The notes under the pieces: model-generated
What the model was told of the DNA's origin: nothing
The model's database searches: none
What the model saw: the letters and a program-made list of their open reading frames with translations, nothing else
Program-made: the position numbers and the translations under genes
In this document: positions 47,715 to 59,251 of the stretch, piece by piece
Numbering within the stretch: the stretch's first letter is position 1
How the letters are laid out: each line of letters begins with the position of its first letter
Assembly: GCA_015039365.1 (NCBI GenBank)
Contig: WION01000206.1
Coordinates: forward strand, 1 to 64,000
Direction of reading: 5' to 3'
Source: Amanita rubescens
Lineage: Eukaryota > Basidiomycota > Agaricomycetes > Agaricales > Amanitaceae
Length of the DNA stretch: 64,000 bases

Positions 47715-50333
47715 ATGTCCGGCATCATACCTAGCATCGTAGCAAATGGCGACTCGCCAAAGAGGCTCAAGAGTAACAAAGCCGCCCCAATTCACTCCAA
47801 CGACGCCTTTATCAAAGAGCAGCTAGTCAAGGGGAATTTCTGTATCAAGACGAACTTCAGGAATAGCGCCGTGGCGGGGAAGGTTACCCAATCAAAGCCA
47901 TCAGCTTCGAATGGTCGGGGAAAGCCCATCGATTCTGCGTGGAATACACTCCGAGATGTTCTCAAGTCGTCAAAGAAGGAAAAGACGATTTATGCGCCGC
48001 TCTGTAGATTTCTGACTTTGCTCGCAAACAAGGAATTCTTGTTTATCCCCTGGGATCACAAGACTCAAGGCGAAGATGAACTATATCGACAGGACATTAT
48101 CGTCGTCAATGCTCAACCTGATGAAATAGATCGCTTTCTTAACGGCAAGCAAGCAATGGATCAGCTTCCCTCCGAGTTCACATATCATGAGGGTGGCAAA
48201 CTCAAACCGAGGATTCACTACTCCAACGTTCAAATGGTTGGAGAAGTCAAACCTGGTGTTGCACCCGAGTCACCGTTCGAAAATGCGGTACAGGTGTTAA
48301 AATACCTGTTCAGCGTCTCACGTTACCAACCTCAGCACGCCTCCCACATAGGCATCCTCGTTTACTGCGACGGTTTCTTTATCATCGACTACTATCCAGA
48401 TCAAGCATTCTTTTCTAAACTGTTCAAATGGGAAGAGAAAGACGCTGCATGGGAGGCTTTGCGATCTGCCATTGCTGATGTGCGGAGACGCCCTTTTACT
48501 ACGAAGCAGTTCGCGTCGATCAAGTCTTTGGATCGTCATGGTCTATCGCACTTACAGTTTAGTCTTTCGGGGGACTTCACCGCTTCTGACGCACAAGTTT
48601 ATCGACTGTTTGACCTTCACCGAGGACAGGGTTATCACCGCAACGCTTATGTCGGCATCGGAGTTCGCTCCGACATCGATGGGGAATTGAATCCAACCGA
48701 TTAGAAAGTAATCAAGCACTATTGGCATGATATGGGGCGACGCTTCAACGAGCTGGAAATTCTCAAAAAGATCCATTCACCGTCGTCAAAAAAGAAGCTG
48801 TGCACCGCAGGTATTGTCCGAGTAGACTTGCAGGAATCCATGGAATTGGGCGAGGATATCACGCCCACTCTAGGACAACCGGTTGAACGACAAAGCGTCC
48901 TCTTAATTATGAAAACGCTTGGAAGGGCCCTTGCAACTTGTCCATCGGTGATGAAATTTCTAAAGGTGATGTACGATCTAGTAGAAGGTAAGCACCTCGC
49001 GTATGGTTAGGTTTGAGAGGCCCATCGATGCGGTCAGTTCACCGGATGCTTGTTGAAGACCATGATATTCTCCATCGTGATATTAGCTGGACAAACGTGT
49101 TGATCGACACCATCCATTTAGAGGGAGACAACCATGATGATTTTTGTGGTCGTCCGTTTATTGATGCAATCCTGGGTGTTGGGTATGCCTCTCAGACGTC
49201 TAAGGATAACAGGATCTCAGACTCAAATTTAACGCAGGGAAAAAGCAAAGAAAGTGCATGCTACATTAGCGGACTTCGACTGTGCGTGCATCCTTGGAAG
49301 TACTAATAAGCTACGTGAACCACAAACTATTGGAGGCGAAATTACGGTACGTAATGGATCGTCTGCCAGGCGTAGGCTTACGTGTAAAAAGGGAACGCCC
49401 ATGTTCATCTCGAAGGCGTTGTGCTTGCTACCATCTAAGCTCAACCGTCTGACACCGCTGTTCGGTTGGGCTTGCGAGCAGGTCTTCCCGGGGGATCTTA
49501 CGGGCGTTCATCAGCGTCAACAAGAAGTGACCGCTTTCCTTCAAGTTGTCAGACAGCTTGATGATAATTACAAAGGTCCATCGATCCCACAGGTAGTAGT
49601 TCATACGGCCATGCACGACGCGGAATCGATCTTTTGGCTCATCGTACTTTTCTTCCTTCGAGCAAGCCCGAAGGGGTATGATCCCAAAAGTGATCCCAAC
49701 GAACCTAAACGGCGGCAGGCGCGCACCGATACCTTCAAGTCCTTTGCGAGAAATCAAATTGGGACAGTCCTGGACTCCAGAGGCACCCCCGAAATAGATA
49801 TGCTTCCTCCTCAACTTCATCGCTTCTGTGATATGTTGAGTCGCCTGGACCAGTACTTCTGTCGAGCCTGGCATGTCTTGGGGACCAGTGAAGGACAACA
49901 TCGCTTCCATGCTCACAACGCGCTCCAGTCTATCCTTTTGGCGGAGATCAAGAACCTTCAAGCCGATAACAGCGAGATCGAGATCAATCCTACTCCATTG
50001 GGAGTTGATGATAACCCCGCTTTAATACCTCTGTCGCAATCTTGCTTCAGCACAAAACGAAGTGCCCCCGATGAACCCGATGAACCCGCAGGCAGTCCAA
50101 AAACAAAGAAGCAAAAGGTGCTACATGGGAGTGCCGTGGGTGTTGCGGACAACAACTTGGAAGTGACGAGTAGTGATGATCCTGTACTGTCATCTCTCAT
50201 GTCCGCTATGGGCTGTGATCGGCGAAGCAAACTGTGGTTCATGGGTGACCGCGATTATGTCGAATATGCGTTTGTGGAAGGAGGATCAGAGATAGATCAG
50301 AAATTGGCTGAGCTGACGCAGAATAGGGCTTAG
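47715..50333 (+). CDS. FunK1-type fungal protein kinase with an in-frame stop codon
   Basis: Exons about 47715-48987, 49038-49180, then segments from about 49252, and from about 49396 to 50333. The N-terminal extension (YAPLCRFLTLLANKEF, VGEVKPG) and the kinase core with HRDISWTNVLI (catalytic loop) and LADFDCACIL (DFG-like DFD), then GTPMFISKAL and DAESIFWLIVLFFLRA, identify FunK1, an agaricomycete-expanded kinase family. The tail has a basic KTKKQKV patch. Codon 48702-48704 is TAG in the middle of an otherwise continuous frame (GELNPTD, stop, KVIKHYWHDMGRRF). Either this copy is a recent pseudogene or one base is wrong. Confidence 0.8.
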
Positions 50334-50578
50334 ATTGCGATACACAATAATGAGATGGATTCATTGTATTCTTTGTTACGACGAAGTTCGCCCGCCAGGA
50401 TTCTGCTGCCATGTAATGTAAGTGGCGGCTATTTCCGACGCGCGACTTGACAAGCCTGCGCAAACATAGTGGCCCCAGCACAGCCGAGCGGGGTGTGAAG
50501 CGGAGGCAAATATTTTGGCGCGCACGACATTCTCTTCGAGGCACACGCTAACGCTTATACAATTGAAAAACCTGAACA

Positions 50579-50803
50579 TAGTATTCTTTTTCCGTAAGTA
50601 ATGTACAGAAGTGCTGTATATCTTAGTCACCTCCGAATCCGCTATACTCTCCATCGCTGTAGTTATCGTAGTGTCTATACCCCGTATACGACCCACTGTC
50701 GCTGTATTCATGTTCAGACCCGGCACTGTTATGCCAGCTATCGTCTGAATCATAGTCATAGTCATCGTTGCGATTCCCATGATAGCCTCCGAGTCCAGTT
50801 GGG
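50579..50803. repeat. Second copy of the direct repeat bracketing STAND/FunK1
   Basis: Matches 46184-46392 with a few substitutions and small indels, and here forms the genuine 3' end of the minus-strand gene 50623-52042. Confidence 0.75.
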
Positions 50804-52042
50804 TAACGACCGGGAAAGTTAGAATCCCAATCCCCGTACCTCCTCTCTCCAGATCGATAGTCATTGCGGTCACCAAAAGAACTGGGATTGTTGTATTCCT
50901 GGAACTCGGAACGATAATTCTCGTCGGGATAACCTAATCCAGGCCAATCATCGTCCCGAGCCGACTGAGGAAAGTGCGCCATCCGCGGTGAATAGTACGA
51001 GCTGCGCGGGATAGGATAAGCCTCCCTTTGGTACCTCGTAGCACCCCGGGCCTCCCTTGCACCAAATTCATCCGCCGAAGTCCAGTCCCTCCTATTATTA
51101 CGAGTCGCCGTTGGATACCGATGTGCGTAGCAAGTTGTACAATTGCACAAGACGGGGACCCCCCTATCCCGGTCAAAAGTGTTGGCGGTAGCATAAGCAG
51201 TCTGACGTATCCTCATATCAACATACGGGTCTTCGCTGCGATAAAAGCGATATTCTCGCGAGAACGAATGATGATGACGGGGCCGAGTCACCGGACTGGC
51301 GCTACCAGAAGAAGAACCAGGCCATTGCGTTCGGGCCCATTGATATCGATGATCTCTGGAATAATCACCGCCGAATCCGCCATATCGGCCATGGCTGGGA
51401 GAGGGTAACCCAAATGTAAACGGCATTGCATTCATTGCGGGAGTAGGCGGCCCGTGTCGATATAATCCAAGGTCTCTAGGCGTCGCGGGGCCGAGAGCGT
51501 GTGGATGGGACTGATTGGAGGGGTAGGAAAAATCTCGCAGCCTTTGTTGTGAATCAATGGATTCCCAGGGTCCTCCTATACCTTGCCGTAGAGGAGATGC
51601 GCCAAAATCTCCTAACTCGCTGACGGTGTGTACACGTCTGCCGGGGCTTTCGTGGATGCTGCGGCTGCGAGCAGGTGATGGTGGAAATCGTGGGTCGCGC
51701 GTGCCATTCAAGTCACCTATACCTTGCCATGCGCCAGAATCTCCTAACTCGCCGACGGTGTGTACACGTCTGCCAGGGCTTTCGTGGATGCTGCGGCTGC
51801 GAGCAGGTGATGGTGGAAAACGTGTGTCGCGCGTCCCATTCAAGTCAAGACCGTCAAAAGCAGAAGTTAAAGATAGAGGCTCCTGTTCATGGTCGCGATG
51901 TGGTCTAAGCGAAGAAGACCTGTGGAAGTCTGTGGGTCTAGAGAATTTTTTATGAAAATGAGTGACGTGCACAAAAATAGAAATTGTATACGTTGTACCT
52001 GTTCGCTTGATCGTAGTCGGATCGATAGTACGGTGCTGACAT
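50623..52042 (-). CDS. Unrecognised Arg/Ser/Tyr-rich low-complexity protein
   Basis: Exon 1 (51999-52042, MSAPYYRSDYDQANR) joins across a 61-nt intron to a single long exon (50623-51937), 452 residues in all. It has a duplicated stretch (see 51603-51847), HHHSFSREYRFYRSEDPYVD, a short Cys cluster VLCNCTTCYAHRYP and a C-terminus of repeated Asp/Ser/Tyr (DSDDSWHN, YSDGEYSGFGGD). No domain is recognised. The acidic-aromatic, RG/RY-rich make-up suggests an intrinsically disordered, possibly RNA-associated protein; that is inference. Confidence 0.65.
51603..51847 (-). repeat. Internal tandem duplication in a coding exon
   Basis: Two copies of about 120 bp, at about 51603-51727 and 51729-51847, encode GTRDxRFPPSPARSRSIHES, then PGRRVHTVxELGD, with few differences, in frame with each other. 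Confidence 0.8.
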
Positions 52043-52514
52043 GAAATGACAGGTCTAGTATAGTCAAAATCTGGACACCAGTGATTGTGGTGGTCTTAGA
52101 GTGGCATTCAAACTAAAAACCTGACGCTTTCAACGAGGCAAGTGTTATATTTGTCTAGGGTGCGAAAGAAAACATTTTGCTTTAACGGAGAGGAGAGATA
52201 GAGATGAATAATGCATACTACAAGGCGAAAAAAAGGCTAATAAAATGTATTTAGTAGTGCTATTGTATCAATATGCAAGTAAAAGTGACACAGAGCAAAC
52301 GGATAGCCTACAGCAAGTTCTGCAACAGCAGTCATGAACCAGATGAAAAATGAAAAACGACTCGTGTGTGGGCAAAAAGTCATGATAATCGTGAAGGGAG
52401 ATGCGCATGTTATGTAGAATGTCTGATCAACGAGACAACCAAAGTACGACATGCAAGAAAAAAAGAAGCTTGTGGAACCAAAGAAAACCCGAATCAGCAA
52501 GAAAAGCGATTGAA
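52043..52514. other. Intergenic, presumed 5' and 3' flanks
   Basis: Between the start at 52042 and the stop at 52515 no exon is seen. It should contain the upstream gene's 3' UTR and the downstream gene's promoter. Confidence 0.5.
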
Positions 52515-54905
52515 CTAGTAATAGACTGAGCCCTGCGCGCCGCGAGGGTCAGACGAATACATGTCATATTGTCCGACTTGCGACATGTCCATATATGGGT
52601 AGTAACCGTACGAACCGGGATAGTAGTACGGCTGGTATGGCGGATAGGACAACATGTGTGGGTCCTGATGTTGTTGGTTGTTGATATCACCATTGACAAC
52701 CTGCCCCTCCCTGGATCCAGCGCCATTGTAGGGAGGAGAGGCTGCTGTCGTCAGTGATGGGAAAGAAGGTTGGCTTGACGAATCGCCGGATTGAAGAGGA
52801 CTAGAGACGCTCGGCGTCCTCGTAGCTGCCCCTGGTTGACGTTGGCCTTTCCTCGATCCTTTGAGATCAGGTTCATCGGATGGAGCACGGATTGAGATCC
52901 GTGTTTGACGTGGAAGAGAGAACAAGGGTGTTTCTGTCGTTGGTTCGATGAAACTGTTCATAGGTGGGGTATGGGAGGATGCTTGCGACATGAAATCGGG
53001 GGATATGGAAGAATGATGCAGATGCGAGGGAATGAAGGGAACAGCACCCGGTGTCAGATGCGAAGGCACCATGGGACGTGGTGTATACATGGGAGTCGGG
53101 GCAAGGTAGACAGGGCGGCCTGTAGCAAGTTCGTAAGGTACTCCATGAGCATTGAGAGCCACGCCGGGCGGCAGTGAAGGATAAGGATAGGTAGTTCCAT
53201 ATGCAGGAGACGGATGAGCGACTGGAGGCGGTGTGAAGACGGTTTGAAGAGGAGGGAGTGTTGGGCGCTGATCGCTCGTGGAGGGCTGTTTAGTCGAAGA
53301 TGGCTCTGACGATGGCTTCTTCTGAGCGGTTTCCCCATTCTTTGCCTGATCAGCGACCTGAGACTCGACCTGCTCGGACGAGACATTCCCCTGTCCTTGA
53401 TCGACAGCGGATGTCTTCTCCGATATAGTCGCCGGAATACTTGGTCCAGGTATGGGGATGGGAATGGGCGTGACAAGATTAGGCCGCACAGTGAAAATCT
53501 CCTCTAGAGATGCTTCCTCGACCGTTGTCAAAGACTCGATTACCTTCTCCGTTAGCGAGGCCTTTGGAATGCGAACGATGTGTGCCACCATCTCCTGCGC
53601 CTTGGCCTTTGACTGTGGCCACTTCCATTCAGTACCGGCTTGCCTGGCTCGTGGTAGAGCCTGAATGGTGTGAGCTTCGGAGCCTGCGAGCTTAACCTTG
53701 TATGAGGGCCCTTGACCCTTTCGTGGCTTTGTGGAAGCATCGAAGAAGAGGAAAGCTTCGTGTTGCTTCGTCCACATGAGCTCTGGCTTCATTGCATACC
53801 AGACTCTACCCTGAGAAAGGGTTATGTTGGAACGAGCTGGAGATGAAACAAGTCCACCACGAGTTGGGCCAACCCTACCACCTCTGCCTGCTGCAAACCC
53901 GCCTCTGGCACCACGCACACCGCGTGTCTGATTTGCTTGCGGCTGTTGTTGCAAAGAAGCACGCCGTTGCTCCTCTCTCCGCTTCATGTCTTCATAACCA
54001 TCGTGGGTCCATGTGCGCTCAATTGGAGGTAACTCTGGTGCATGGCCGTTGACATCGGCGTCATGAGGCGATGGGCTCTGACTGTGCCCTCCACGCACAC
54101 GGAGACCAAAGCCGCGGCCTCGGCCTCGGCTCTGCCATTTGCCCCTCCACCAGCCGCTCAGACTCCTCAGATCTTTATCTAGCAGGCGTTCGTCATGCCC
54201 CCAGAAACCTCCTACAGTCGGAACAAATGACGGATCATTGTCGAGGCGTTGCTGATATGCCTGACGCGCCGATTGCCCTAACGGCCTTTTCGAGGTTAAG
54301 GAGCGAGATCGGCGTGCAGTCGGTCGACTTTGATCAACGGCGTTTTTGCCATCTTCATAAGTCTCTGACTGGGGAGAGCGATCACGAGATCCATCCAGCC
54401 GCTTTTTCGATTTGCGAGAAAGTGGCCGAGGTGCATGACTACTGGTGATGGCATCGCTATGAAAGTCGGCGAAATCGATGACAGGCAGGTCAGCGGGACC
54501 ATGAGCGCTTTCCTCCATTACCATATCACCCCATGTAGTCGGTTGTGTGAAGAATGGCTGAGTGTTGTCGTCGATACGAGTGGGTAAGTCCTTGTTGTGA
54601 GAACGAGGGCTGTGACTGGTGGATGGGGTCAGAGGTCTTGAACGACCATCAACGACTGCTCCTTCTGACACGGGCTCTGTGTCTGAGTCGGAATCCGAGT
54701 CGATGGAAGAGAGGTCGTCTTCCGTTTCTGAGTCCGTGCCAACCTCCCTAACAATCTCATCATCGCTCTCTATCCCGGCCTGGCCCCTTCCTCGTCGTCT
54801 GGCAATCCTGGTCTTCCTGGGAGAGTTAGCATGACTGCGGCATTTACGAGCGGGAGGCTTGTCGGTTGTGCGGGAAGATGAAGGTGAAGTGGCTAGCGAA
54901 GACAT
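52515..54905 (-). CDS. Barentsz/CASC3 (Btz-domain) exon-junction-complex protein
   Basis: A single exon encodes 796 residues. After an Arg-rich, acidic N-terminus (DDEIVREVGTDSETEDDLSS), the segment DPSFVPTVGGFWGHDERLLD, DKDLRSLSGWWRGKWQSRGRG and RTWTHDGYEDMKRREEQRR is the Btz/SELOR domain. In animals this clamps eIF4AIII on RNA as part of the exon junction complex. The rest is disordered: RG-rich (GVRGARGGFAAGRGGRVGP), then Pro/Ser/Tyr-rich. The EJC is deposited about 20-24 nt upstream of splice junctions, which matters for reading the microexon gene in this window, since its exons are far too short to bind it. That link is only a remark on context. Confidence 0.85.
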   Translation of the reverse strand: MSSLATSPSSSRTTDKPPARKCRSHANSPRKTRIARRRGRGQAGIESDDEIVREVGTDSETEDDLSSIDSDSDSDTEPVSEGAVVDGRSRPLTPSTSHSPRSHNKDLPTRIDDNTQPFFTQPTTWGDMVMEESAHGPADLPVIDFADFHSDAITSSHAPRPLSRKSKKRLDGSRDRSPQSETYEDGKNAVDQSRPTARRSRSLTSKRPLGQSARQAYQQRLDNDPSFVPTVGGFWGHDERLLDKDLRSLSGWWRGKWQSRGRGRGFGLRVRGGHSQSPSPHDADVNGHAPELPPIERTWTHDGYEDMKRREEQRRASLQQQPQANQTRGVRGARGGFAAGRGGRVGPTRGGLVSSPARSNITLSQGRVWYAMKPELMWTKQHEAFLFFDASTKPRKGQGPSYKVKLAGSEAHTIQALPRARQAGTEWKWPQSKAKAQEMVAHIVRIPKASLTEKVIESLTTVEEASLEEIFTVRPNLVTPIPIPIPGPSIPATISEKTSAVDQGQGNVSSEQVESQVADQAKNGETAQKKPSSEPSSTKQPSTSDQRPTLPPLQTVFTPPPVAHPSPAYGTTYPYPSLPPGVALNAHGVPYELATGRPVYLAPTPMYTPRPMVPSHLTPGAVPFIPSHLHHSSISPDFMSQASSHTPPMNSFIEPTTETPLFSLPRQTRISIRAPSDEPDLKGSRKGQRQPGAATRTPSVSSPLQSGDSSSQPSFPSLTTAASPPYNGAGSREGQVVNGDINNQQHQDPHMLSYPPYQPYYYPGSYGYYPYMDMSQVGQYDMYSSDPRGAQGSVYY

Positions 54906-55225
54906 GTCTTTGCTATATAAGCGCCGTCAGAGACGATGAAAAAAAGAGAAAAAAAGGAAGATAAACCTTTGATTCTGTAAGATGGATGGATTCGGCGGCG
55001 AGCAAGGAGGATTTGTGAGCAAGGAGGCAAAGAAAGGGTCTTTATCACGACTGCGACTGTGGTTGGGCGCGGCACCGAACTTGCAGCGGCAAATTTTCAT
55101 TCTCCGACGGATGACACAGCCAACCGGCATTCGGCACTCCGCCTCCCGCGACTCGACATTAGATCGTCATGTTTTGCCCTATGCTCAATTTCAGTTCAGA
55201 ATGGGACGACGGCCACATGTTAAAC
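54906..55225. other. Upstream flank of the Btz gene
   Basis: No gene supported; probably the 5' UTR and promoter of the Btz-domain gene. Confidence 0.45.
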
Positions 55226-55380
55226 AAGTACCTCGCTTCTGGCGCCAGTGAGTACTGTAAATGCAGACAACAATGCGCGAACGAGGCACACCTCATGCGG
55301 CTGTAATTACCGTGTCTAGATTACTCGAGTAATTGCACGTTTTTGCATCCGACGACCGGTAACTATCTTATTCCCTGCGG
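55226..55380 (+). pseudogene. Relic of a THOC3/Tex1 3' end
   Basis: AGTACCTCGCTTCTGGCG here parallels the exon start at 58057 (YLASGG). ACAATGCGCGAACGAGG, followed by GCGGCTGTAATT, a TTACTCGAGTAATTGCA stretch and a CATCCGACGACCGGT-like tail, parallels 58428-58530, the last exon and 3' flank of the intact gene. The middle exons are missing. This is a decayed, partly deleted copy about 3 kb upstream of the parent. Confidence 0.6.
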
Positions 55381-55629
55381 CGAATTTCGTCTCGGCCACG
55401 TACCATTAGAATTTGTAAACTTAAAAACGTTGTCATTGCCGCACGACAAATACTGCGACTTAAACATGATTCCGCTAATTTCCACACCTGCACTTCCGTT
55501 CTATCGGCCAAAAAGCTCTGCTTTCGTAATTCCTCGTATCATGATCCCTTAAGTACGGGGAGCCTCAGGAGGAAGCTGTCCAGCCCCGCTGATCCGCTTA
55601 AGTAATGTTCCGTCCTTCTCCACCACGCG

Positions 55630-56969
55630 ATGGACCCATTGACTCCAGACAGCTTCAACCATTTCATGCAGCGCCTCTCTACAGGGAGAATCTATCACTT
55701 TGTGCACATTTATATTGCCTGAATTCCTCTAGTCAACTTACGCTTTGTTTCAAGGTCGACCAGAAACCCGATTCTTTTCATCCAAATCGAACCCACTCAT
55801 TGCTATGCCTTCACGGCATGCCTGACTCCTGGTAATACAGCCTCAACTTCATTGAGTCATTTTTGAGAAATCACCGCTAGGTACGGATGGCGGTACCAAA
55901 TCGGCCCCTGGGTTCGCAATGGAGCGCGGGTCATCGTTCCAGACATGCTTGGCTACGGTGGCACCGACAAGCCAAAGGACCCTGCCGAATATACTCCAAA
56001 GAAACTATGCGATGATCTTGTAGCTCTTCTGGATTTACTAGAAGTCAAAAATGCCGTTCGTATTTCTGAGATCATCCAACCTCAACCTCTCTGAAGCTAC
56101 GGGAAGGTTGTTATTGGACACGATTGGGGTGCCTTCACGGCCGGTCGTTTTGCTCTATGGTATCCCCATCGGATTTTGGCCTTGGTGATGTACGTCAATT
56201 TCAAAACACCTATTTTCATTGCCTTCAGCTGCGTCAAGGATAAGTCTTCCTTACACACCTCCTTCTCCTACCTATATCCCAGTTCAAGAAATCGCTAAAC
56301 GCGCTCCAAATCTTGGCTATCAAATGTATCTTGCTGACGCACGATCTACAGCTGACATTGAAGCTAACGCATGCTTCTTTCTAATTATAAGAACAACATT
56401 GACTGACGAAAGGTAGCTTGAACGATTCGTCGATATCGTATTCAAGCCTCCTGCATCCGGAGTTGATTTCACTCCACAAGGGGCATTTGAGAAAGCATTG
56501 AGAAGCGACGTAGACAGTTCATCCGTTCTGAATGCGAAGGTCTGGTTGGAAATTTCCCGTCTGCTAGTACTTACACCTGAACAGGAACGGTCATTCTATC
56601 TTGGTCACCTCGCGAAGGGCATGGAAGGACCACTCAACTATACTCGTACCTACAAGGCTCGTTACAACGAAGAAAAGGGTATTACCATGTCACCCGTCGC
56701 CTTCGATTCGCAAACTGATATTGTTTTTCTTAGATCTTCCAGCTAATCTCAACCCAGATTTACCAGTTCTTTTCATATGGGGTACTCAAGACCTCACCAC
56801 AACATCGTTTTTGATCACAAAGTCACACAAGTTCATACCCAGATTGCAGGACGTTGCGCTGGAAGGCATAGGTCACTGGGTAATGGTGGAAGCCAAAGAT
56901 GAAGTAACGGAGATTGTTGCTAGCTGGCTGAAACGCCTAACGTCCAGCTTCCCTCTCGGAAAGCTTTGA
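55630..56969 (+). CDS. Epoxide hydrolase, alpha/beta-hydrolase fold
   Basis: Seven exons (55630-55701, 55755-55831, 55881-56055, 56107-56189, 56245-56368, 56417-56678, 56734-56969) give about 342 residues. Landmarks are HGMPDSWYGWRYQI (HGxP oxyanion and WxxxR), RVIVPDMLGYGGTDKP, IGHDWGA with the nucleophilic Asp, ALVM, a cap region with QMYLAD, LFIWGTQD for the acid, and GIGHWVMVEAKDEV with the catalytic His. Such enzymes open epoxides to diols in detoxification or secondary metabolism. The intron after DIEAN begins GCATGC, so it is either a GC-AG intron or a mutated GTATGC donor. The start at 55630 gives MDPLTPDSFNH. Confidence 0.87.
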
Positions 56970-57038
56970 ATTGTGATACCAGATGTAATACTAGTACTTG
57001 TACCAATTGTTTGTTCATGCTTCTTTCTAAAACCCAGC

Positions 57039-58495
57039 ATGTCCAGTACGCCAATCCCTCCAAAAGATGAGATAGAAGAAATTCCTCCGCCAGAACGTCC
57101 GCCGTCGCCCCCGGCACACATGACTTTCGCAGCAAGGGGCGTCCATGTAGGAGACCCATTCCTCCGACCACCTCAAATTTACTCATGGACGTGGCGTCGG
57201 CCAATTCTGGGCATAGCCGCCAACTTTCTCTGCGTTCAAACCACGGGATTATCGACTGCCTAGTCAGCAAGCAATGACTCATGTAGCTTGGAGTTGTGAC
57301 GGGAAGAAACTCGCTGCTGTTGGTATTGATAAAATCACTCGAGTTTGGTCCCCAGAAAAGAGCGTAAGCCTGTTCTATTTTCTCCGCGCGTACTTTGGGC
57401 TCATGGACTTTTAGATGGAATTCCGCTCTGCGACTTCTTTCTCAGGTGGACATTCCGACGATGTTGATTACGTGTCCTGGAATCCGACCCATCCTGAACT
57501 CTTTTGTACTTCAAGTCAGAAAGATAGACGGATAATATTCTGGGACGCAAGACGTGAGTGTTGTTTCAACTGCGTCCATATGCTAGCTCACCCAAGTGCC
57601 GGTTCCATAGAGAGCCGCTACGTCCAACAGTGCTCACTCAAAGTGTCGCCGGTTCAAACATGTTATTCGCCGGACGGTAGATCTCTATTGTATACTTCTG
57701 CTGGAAACCAACTATTTTATATGACGTTGTGCAAGGATGGTGAGGACACGAAGGAGCAGTGGCGATTAATAGAGAGAGAACCTGTTCGTACCTTCTGACA
57801 TGGTGACTGACATGCAAAGTTTCTAACAGATTCGTTAGGTTTTTGGCTCGGCCGCTATTTTCAACCATGCCGGAGATGGCATTTTGCTGACGCACAATTC
57901 TGAACACGCTATCCGTGTTATGGACTTTCCTACTCTCACTGTATCCGAGAGTCCAGCAGCTCATGTGGGAGGTACTGTGGCTCTTGCGTTAGATCCGCGG
58001 GGAAGGTATGGAATCGTCTTCTAAGAGACGACAGAAGTGACCGAATTAGCATATAGGTACCTCGCGTCTGGTGGCCATGACTCGATCGTGAACCTGTTCG
58101 ACCTATCAGACTGGATATGCTCCAGGACTATTACTTCTTGCGAGTGAGTACCCAAGTACTCTTTCCCGTACATAGTAATGACATTACCCATCTAGATACA
58201 GCATAAATGCTCTGAGCTTTTCTTATGATGGTGAATATTTAGCGATTGCCAACGCGGGAACGTATATCGATATCGTAAGTGGTTACAAATTCCTGAGATT
58301 TCGCGTTTTGTAACGCTATTGCAGTCTGCCACAGAAACTGGCATGCCATTGCACCGCGTACCTGCGCTTGCTCCTTCGCCGACTGTGACTTGGCATCCGT
58401 CAAAATACGTGATTGCATATTGCGGACAAACCAAAATGCGCGAAGGAGGGCCGCCTCCTGTGGCTGTAATTAGTATGTTTGGGTTACTCGAATAA
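57039..58495 (+). CDS. THOC3/Tex1 WD40 protein of the TREX/THO complex
   Basis: Supported exons are about 57210-57363, 57415-57553, 57611-57783, 57839-58005, 58057-58143, 58202-58274 and 58325-58495. WD40 repeats read MTHVAWSCDGKKLAAVGIDKITRVWSPE, SGGHSDDVDYVSWNPTHPELFCTSSQKDRRIIFWDAR, CYSPDGRSLLYTS, VALALDPRGRYLASGGHDSIVNLFDLSDW, INALSFSYDGEYLAIANAGTYIDI and VTWHPSKYVIAYCGQTK. THO/TREX couples transcription and splicing to mRNA export. The 5' end is uncertain: an acidic Pro-rich N-terminus from 57039 (PPERPPSPPAHMTFAARG) must be joined to FKPRDYRLPSQQA by an intron ending near 57210 or after a frame change. Confidence 0.85.
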
Positions 58496-59251
58496 CTGCA
58501 TGTTTTACATCCTGCGATTGGTGACTCTTGTTCGAAGCTTTATGCTATGTCACCGGCATGTGAACGTGCGCAGCACTAGGGATGTTATTATCTTACTCAA
58601 GCCGTAATCGGAGAAGCTATATTTCACATGAGACGCCAGTACTATGACGTGGTCCATCATGCAGCCAAGACCGGAGGCAGCTATTCCCTGTCCGATCGCA
58701 GGGTTGTGCCAATACCGAGAATGCGATCAGTTCGAGGATCCAATGCCAATTCGGAGCAGCGCAACAGTATAAGGTGAATAACCCCGATGCCGCACCGACG
58801 CGCACTTAAGCGCTGTATTGAAGGCGCTGGGTGATAGTTAGCCACGTAGTCAGGACTCAATGGTCACTACTACATATAGCAAACCGATCTTCTACGGAAA
58901 CGTCATGACTCCAATGATGCCGGGGGCGTCGTTCCCCGTTTTTCCTGTAAGGAAAATACCTCGACATGAGGGCCAATATTGGACCATATGCTCCGGTTCT
59001 AGGACTGACCAAACCCGAACTTGGAGAAACGTGTTTGCAACGATGACAACGTACTCGGCATTGAAGGTATGAGGCATTGTCTACTATACACTTACCCATA
59101 TAGTTTGTCTGATAAATTACAGACTTCAAAGCGGTTGGACCTGGTTACAATATTCCTATTGGAGCCATACATGATTATGTCTAACCCAGCTACATCACAT
59201 TGGACCACTCTATGTCATTTAACCACTTCAGCTCCGAGATTTCCCAAGTTG
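58496..59251. other. Intergenic
   Basis: No supported exon. The first about 60 bp match the relic at 55226-55380, so they belonged to the duplicated THOC3 segment. Confidence 0.5.

Noticed and set aside
54982..55251. Plus-strand frame of 89 codons upstream of the Btz gene
   Set aside because: It lies in the expected 5' flank of the Btz gene, has no family resemblance, and its end overlaps the THOC3 relic.
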